From contig MWJO01000026.1 of assembly GCA_002027195.1 (NCBI GenBank), positions 20,871 through 84,870 of the forward strand: a DNA stretch of 64,000 nt. Reading direction: 5' to 3'. Positions 60,592-64,000 of this stretch are shown here, one piece after another. The translations under genes and the position numbers were made by a program. Below the pieces are notes generated by a model. The model was not told where the DNA came from. It worked only from the letters and a program-made list of their open reading frames with translations, and ran no database searches. The number at the start of each line of letters is the position of its first letter. Position 1 is the stretch's first letter. This DNA comes from Streptomyces sp. GKU 895. Its GTDB lineage: Bacteria; Actinomycetota; Actinomycetes; Streptomycetales; Streptomycetaceae.

Positions 60592-62052
60592 GTGGCCGAC
60601 GAGCTCACACCGGAGACCCCGGAAGCTGAGTCTGAAGAGCCCATCAAGCAGCGGAAGAACGGCCTGTACCCGGGCGTCTCCGACGAGCTCGCCGAGAACA
60701 TGAAGTCCGGCTGGGCCGACACCGAGCTGCACGACCTGGAGCCGATCGCCCAGGCCGCCGAGACCGCGGCCCGCCGTGCGGCGCTCTCCGCCCGTTTCCC
60801 GGGCGAGCGGCTGGTGATCCCCGCAGGCAACCTGAAGACCCGCTCCAACGACACCGAGTACGCCTTCCGGGCCTCCGTGGAGTACGCCTACCTCACCGGC
60901 AACCAGACCGAGGACGGCGTCCTCGTCCTGGAGCCGGTCGCCGACGGCCACAAGGCGACGATCTACCTCCTGCCGCGCTCCGACCGCGACAACGGCGAGT
61001 TCTGGCTCTCCGGCCACGGCGAGCTGTGGGTGGGCCGCCGGCACTCCCTCACCGAGGCGGAGAAGCTGTACGGCATCCCCGCCTCCGACGTCCGCGAGCT
61101 CGCCGACGCGCTGCGCGAGGCGACCGGCCCGGTCCGCGTCGTCCGCGGCTACGACGCCGGCATCGAGGCCGCGCTGACCGACAAGGTCACCGCCGAGCGC
61201 GACGAGGAGCTGCGGGTCTTCCTCTCCGAGGCGCGGCTGATCAAGGACGAGTTCGAGATCGGCGAGCTGCAGAAGGCCGTCGACTCCACGGTCCGCGGCT
61301 TCGAGGACGTCGTGAAGGTCCTCGACAAGGCCGAGGCCACCTCCGAGCGCTACATCGAGGGCACGTTCTTCCTCCGCGCGCGGGTCGAGGGCAACGACAT
61401 CGGCTACGGCTCCATCTGCGCCGCCGGTCCGCACGCCTGCACGCTGCACTGGGTGCGCAACGACGGGCCGGTGCGCTCCGGTGACCTGCTGCTGCTGGAC
61501 GCGGGCGTCGAGACGCACACGTACTACACCGCCGACGTCACGCGCACGCTGCCGATCAACGGCCGCTACAGCGAGATCCAGAAGAAGATCTACGACGCCG
61601 TGTACGACGCCCAGGAGGCCGGTATCGCGGCCGTGAAGCCGGGCGCCAAGTACCGGGACTTCCACGACGCCGCGCAGCGGGTGCTGACCGAGCGGCTCGT
61701 CGAGTGGGGGCTTGTCGAGGGGCCCGTGGAGCGCGTGCTGGAGCTCGGGCTCCAGCGGCGCTGGACGCTGCACGGGACCGGGCACATGCTCGGCATGGAC
61801 GTCCACGACTGCGCTGCCGCGCGGGTGGAGACGTACGTCGATGGTGTCCTTGAGCCCGGAATGGTGCTGACCGTCGAGCCCGGGCTGTACTTCCAGGCCG
61901 ACGATCTGACCGTGCCCGAGGAGTACCGGGGCATCGGTGTGCGGATCGAGGACGACATTCTGGTGACCGCTGACGGCAACCGGAACATGTCGGACGGCCT
62001 GCCCCGGCGGTCGGACGAGGTCGAGAGCTGGATGGCTTCGCTGAAGGGCTGA
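60592..62052 (+). CDS. pepP: Xaa-Pro aminopeptidase (M24)
   Basis: 486 residues: an N-terminal creatinase-like domain (~65-220) and pita-bread M24 catalytic domain with metal ligands in LLLDAGVETH, TADVTRTLP, HGTGHMLGMDVHD, TVEPGLYF and GVRIEDD. It removes N-terminal residues preceding proline from peptides in the cytoplasm. GTG 60592 is preferred (GAGGAGG 7 nt upstream and MADELTPETPEAESEEPIKQ start) over ATG 60586, which would sit directly on that site. Strong terminator after the stop. Confidence 0.93.
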   Translation: MADELTPETPEAESEEPIKQRKNGLYPGVSDELAENMKSGWADTELHDLEPIAQAAETAARRAALSARFPGERLVIPAGNLKTRSNDTEYAFRASVEYAYLTGNQTEDGVLVLEPVADGHKATIYLLPRSDRDNGEFWLSGHGELWVGRRHSLTEAEKLYGIPASDVRELADALREATGPVRVVRGYDAGIEAALTDKVTAERDEELRVFLSEARLIKDEFEIGELQKAVDSTVRGFEDVVKVLDKAEATSERYIEGTFFLRARVEGNDIGYGSICAAGPHACTLHWVRNDGPVRSGDLLLLDAGVETHTYYTADVTRTLPINGRYSEIQKKIYDAVYDAQEAGIAAVKPGAKYRDFHDAAQRVLTERLVEWGLVEGPVERVLELGLQRRWTLHGTGHMLGMDVHDCAAARVETYVDGVLEPGMVLTVEPGLYFQADDLTVPEEYRGIGVRIEDDILVTADGNRNMSDGLPRRSDEVESWMASLKG

Positions 62053-62064
62053 GGTTGTTCTGAA

Positions 62065-62091
62065 GGCCGGGTACCTGTGGGGTGCCCGGCC
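62065..62091 (+). terminator. terminator of pepP
   Basis: Stem GGCCGGGTACC / GGTGCCCGGCC (11 bp with one G-U pair), 5-nt loop, then TTTCGTT; 13 nt after the stop. Confidence 0.85.
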
Positions 62092-62159
62092 TTTCGTTGC
62101 GGTCTGCGGGTGTGTGGGGGCTTGTCGCGCAGTTCCCCGCACCCCTGGAGGGGGTTTCA

Positions 62160-63512
62160 GTGGACCTGCATATTGAGTTGATCGCTGCTGAAGGGCGGCG
62201 CTCTGGGCTGGAGCGGGCCCTTCGTGATGCCGTGCGGGACGGGAGGCTGGCGCCTGGGGCCCGGTTGCCTGCCACTCGGCGGCTCGCCGAGGAGCTCGGG
62301 GTTTCCCGGGGGACCGTCAAAGCGGCCTACGACCAGCTTGTCGCCGAGGGGTATCTGACCGCTCGGCAGGGGGCTGGGACTCAGGTGGCGTCTCTTCCCG
62401 TCAGCGATGCCGAGGCGGCTCCCGTCCCCTCACGCGCGCGTGCTCCCCGTTTCGATCTGCGGCCCGGGAGCCCGGACGTCGGGGCGTTTCCCGCGGCCGC
62501 CTGGTTGCGGGCGTTGCGGCGGGCCATCGCCACCGCGCCCTCACTGGCGTACGACTACGGCGACCCGCGCGGGCGGATCGAGCTGCGGACCGCGTTGTCG
62601 GGGTATCTGGGGCGGGCGCGCGGGGTCGTCGCGCCGCCCGAGCGGATCGTCATCACCTCGGGGTACGTCCAGGGCCTCGCGCTGCTCACGCGCGTGCTCG
62701 ACGGGGGCGAGATCGCCATGGAGGACCCTGGGCTGGCCTTCCACCGGGAGGTGGTGCGCCGGGGCGGTGGACGGGTCGTGCCGGTGCGGGTGGACGAGCA
62801 GGGTGCCTGTGCGGGGGAGCTGGGGGATGCCCGGGCGGTCGTGCTGACGCCCGCGCATCAGTATCCGACCGGCGTGACGCTCCATCCCGCACGGCGGCGG
62901 GCAGTCACCGACTGGGCACGCGCGCGTGGCGGGCTGATCGTGGAGGACGACTACGACGGGGAGTTCCGGTACGACCGGCAGCCCGTCGGGGCGCTCCAGG
63001 GGATGTCTCCGGGGCAGGTGGTGTATCTGGGCACCGCGTCGAAGACCCTGGGGCCCGCCCTGCGGCTCGGCTGGATGGTGCTGCCGCCGCACCTGGTCGA
63101 CGCGGTCGCCGACGCCAAGCTGCACAGCGATCACCACACCGAGACCATCGGCCAGTTGGCGCTCGCCGAGCTCATCGACAGTCATGCCTACGACCGTCAC
63201 GTGCGCGCCTGCCGGCTGCGGTACCGGCGGCGCCGGGACCAGCTGCTGCACCGGCTCGGGGCACGGCGGGCGGTGCGCGGGATCGCGGCCGGGCTGCACG
63301 CGCTGGTGGAGGTCGCCGACGAGAAGGAGGCCCTGGCGCGGGCGGAGGCGGCGGGGGTCGCGGTGGGGCGGCTGGGCGATCACTGGCACACGCCGGACGC
63401 CGGGGAAGGGCGGACGCAGGGTCTGGTCGTCGGGTACGGGACGCCTCGGGAGCGGGTCTACCCGGAGGCCCTGGAGGCGTTGGGGAGGGCGCTCGACGGA
63501 TTGGGCCACTGA
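62160..63512 (+). CDS. MocR/PdxR-type GntR regulator with aminotransferase domain
   Basis: 450 residues. The N-terminal GntR winged helix (~8-75; LERALRDAVRDGRLAPGARL, ELGVSRGTVKAAYDQLVAEG) is followed by a fold-type-I aminotransferase domain with the PLP Lys in LGTASKTLGPALRLG and VEDDYDGEFRYD. MocR regulators sense PLP or amino-acid derivatives. GTG 62160 follows GGAGGGGG. It lies upstream of and in line with an MFS gene, which it may regulate. Confidence 0.9.
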   Translation: MDLHIELIAAEGRRSGLERALRDAVRDGRLAPGARLPATRRLAEELGVSRGTVKAAYDQLVAEGYLTARQGAGTQVASLPVSDAEAAPVPSRARAPRFDLRPGSPDVGAFPAAAWLRALRRAIATAPSLAYDYGDPRGRIELRTALSGYLGRARGVVAPPERIVITSGYVQGLALLTRVLDGGEIAMEDPGLAFHREVVRRGGGRVVPVRVDEQGACAGELGDARAVVLTPAHQYPTGVTLHPARRRAVTDWARARGGLIVEDDYDGEFRYDRQPVGALQGMSPGQVVYLGTASKTLGPALRLGWMVLPPHLVDAVADAKLHSDHHTETIGQLALAELIDSHAYDRHVRACRLRYRRRRDQLLHRLGARRAVRGIAAGLHALVEVADEKEALARAEAAGVAVGRLGDHWHTPDAGEGRTQGLVVGYGTPRERVYPEALEALGRALDGLGH

Positions 63513-63567
63513 GAGGGGCGGTGATTGGGCCTGTCTGTCGGTCCAGTCGGCTTCTATCGTCGGTCAC

Positions 63568-64000
63568 ATGACGAACTCACTCGTCCCGCCCAGGGGGCCG
63601 CAACGCGTCCTCGCCGTCGCCCAGTTGACCAACGCCGTCGGTGACGGCGCCTTCCTCGTGACCTCGGCGCTCTACTTCACGTACGTCGTCGGACTCGCCC
63701 CCGCGCGCGTGGGGCTCGGGCTGACCCTCGCGTGGGCCCTCGGGGCGGTAGCAGGCGTGCCGCTGGGGCGGCTCGCGGACCGGCGCGGGGCGCGCGGGAC
63801 GGCGGTGCTGCTGGCGGTGGTGGCGGGGCTCGCGGTCGCGGCGTTCCTGTTCGTGCGCGGGTTCGTGCCGTTCGTCATGGCCGCGTGCGTCTCGCCGCCG
63901 CGCAGTCGGGGCTGGCGGCGGCCCGGCAGACGCTGCTGGCGGGGCTGGTGGCCGCCGGGAGCGGACCGGGCTGCTGGCGCATCTGCAGTCGGCTTTCAAC
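63568..64000 (+). CDS. MFS transporter, N-terminal part, frame-disrupted and cut by window edge
   Basis: ATG 63568 begins MTNSLVPPRGPQRVLAVAQL, then helices 1-4 (NAVGDGAFLVTSALYFTYVV; VGLGLTLAWALGAVAGVPLG with RLADRRGARGT loop; AVLLAVVAGLAVAAFLFVRG). After MAACV at ~63888 the good sequence (AQSGLAAARQTLLAGLVAAG) moves to another frame, and again near 63958 (TGLLAHLQSAFN). The gene runs off the window. Two small indels at C/G runs are the likely cause. Substrate unknown. Confidence 0.75.
   Translation, partial: MTNSLVPPRGPQRVLAVAQLTNAVGDGAFLVTSALYFTYVVGLAPARVGLGLTLAWALGAVAGVPLGRLADRRGARGTAVLLAVVAGLAVAAFLFVRGFVPFVMAACVSPPRSRGWRRPGRRCWRGWWPPGADRAAGASAVGFQ

Overview
The window is chromosomal DNA from a Streptomyces (or very close relative). 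It is GC-rich with strong G/C bias at third codon positions, uses many GTG starts, and has typical streptomycete families: paired SigB-type sigma factors like SigF/SigN, an SSI-type subtilisin inhibitor, HGxxPAAW, DUF2797, DUF5926 and SpoIIE/RsbW-like proteins. It contains one integrated actinomycete integrative and conjugative element (AICE) in a tRNA-Arg gene.

Layout. 0-6.2 kb: upp (cut by the left edge), the tRNA deaminase tadA with its associated protein, tRNA-Ser(CGA), a Dabb protein, sigF and a sigN-like paralogue, a lipoprotein and a small membrane protein. 6.4-13.3 kb: a MarR-MFS-YceI cluster in which both the transporter and the YceI protein carry carboxypeptidase-regulatory-like domains, then an F420/FMN-type oxidoreductase, a TetR regulator and a frame-broken MFS drug pump. 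13.3-19.2 kb: a leftward operon of response regulator, histidine kinase, GT2/GtrA glycosyltransferase and GT39 mannosyltransferase. 19.3-24.9 kb: small metabolic, membrane and secreted genes.

25.0-38.3 kb: the AICE, bounded by 43-bp direct repeats (attL/attR) made of the 3' half of tRNA-Arg(ACG). From left to right it has a leftward HTH-regulator/PP2C-like pair beside attL; a long non-coding leader; a rightward conjugation operon (DUF6284, a PycTM-like membrane protein, an SpdB-like protein, RRQRL and small zinc-type proteins, an FtsK/TraB translocase); a NUDIX protein like the pSAM2 immunity factor Pif; replication genes (prim-pol and a DUF3631 ATPase); an iteron-like repeat cluster; xis; and int.

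38.3-64 kb is again core-like: tRNA-Ser(GCU), an SSI inhibitor, a 1512-aa PAS/degenerate-kinase/receiver protein, an acyl-CoA synthetase, a SigE-family sigma factor, an Ltp2/ChsH1/ChsH2-like acyl-CoA operon, tRNA-Ser(UGA), a HtrA protease, GDPD phosphodiesterase, an RsbW-like ATPase, a SpoIIE-type phosphatase, Xaa-Pro aminopeptidase, a MocR regulator and the start of an MFS gene.

An important caveat is that at least nine otherwise normal genes change frame once or more at short G/C runs. The pattern looks more like base-calling indels in the assembly than decay, so the affected genes are marked as frame-disrupted rather than confidently dead. No rRNA, CRISPR array or IS element was seen.
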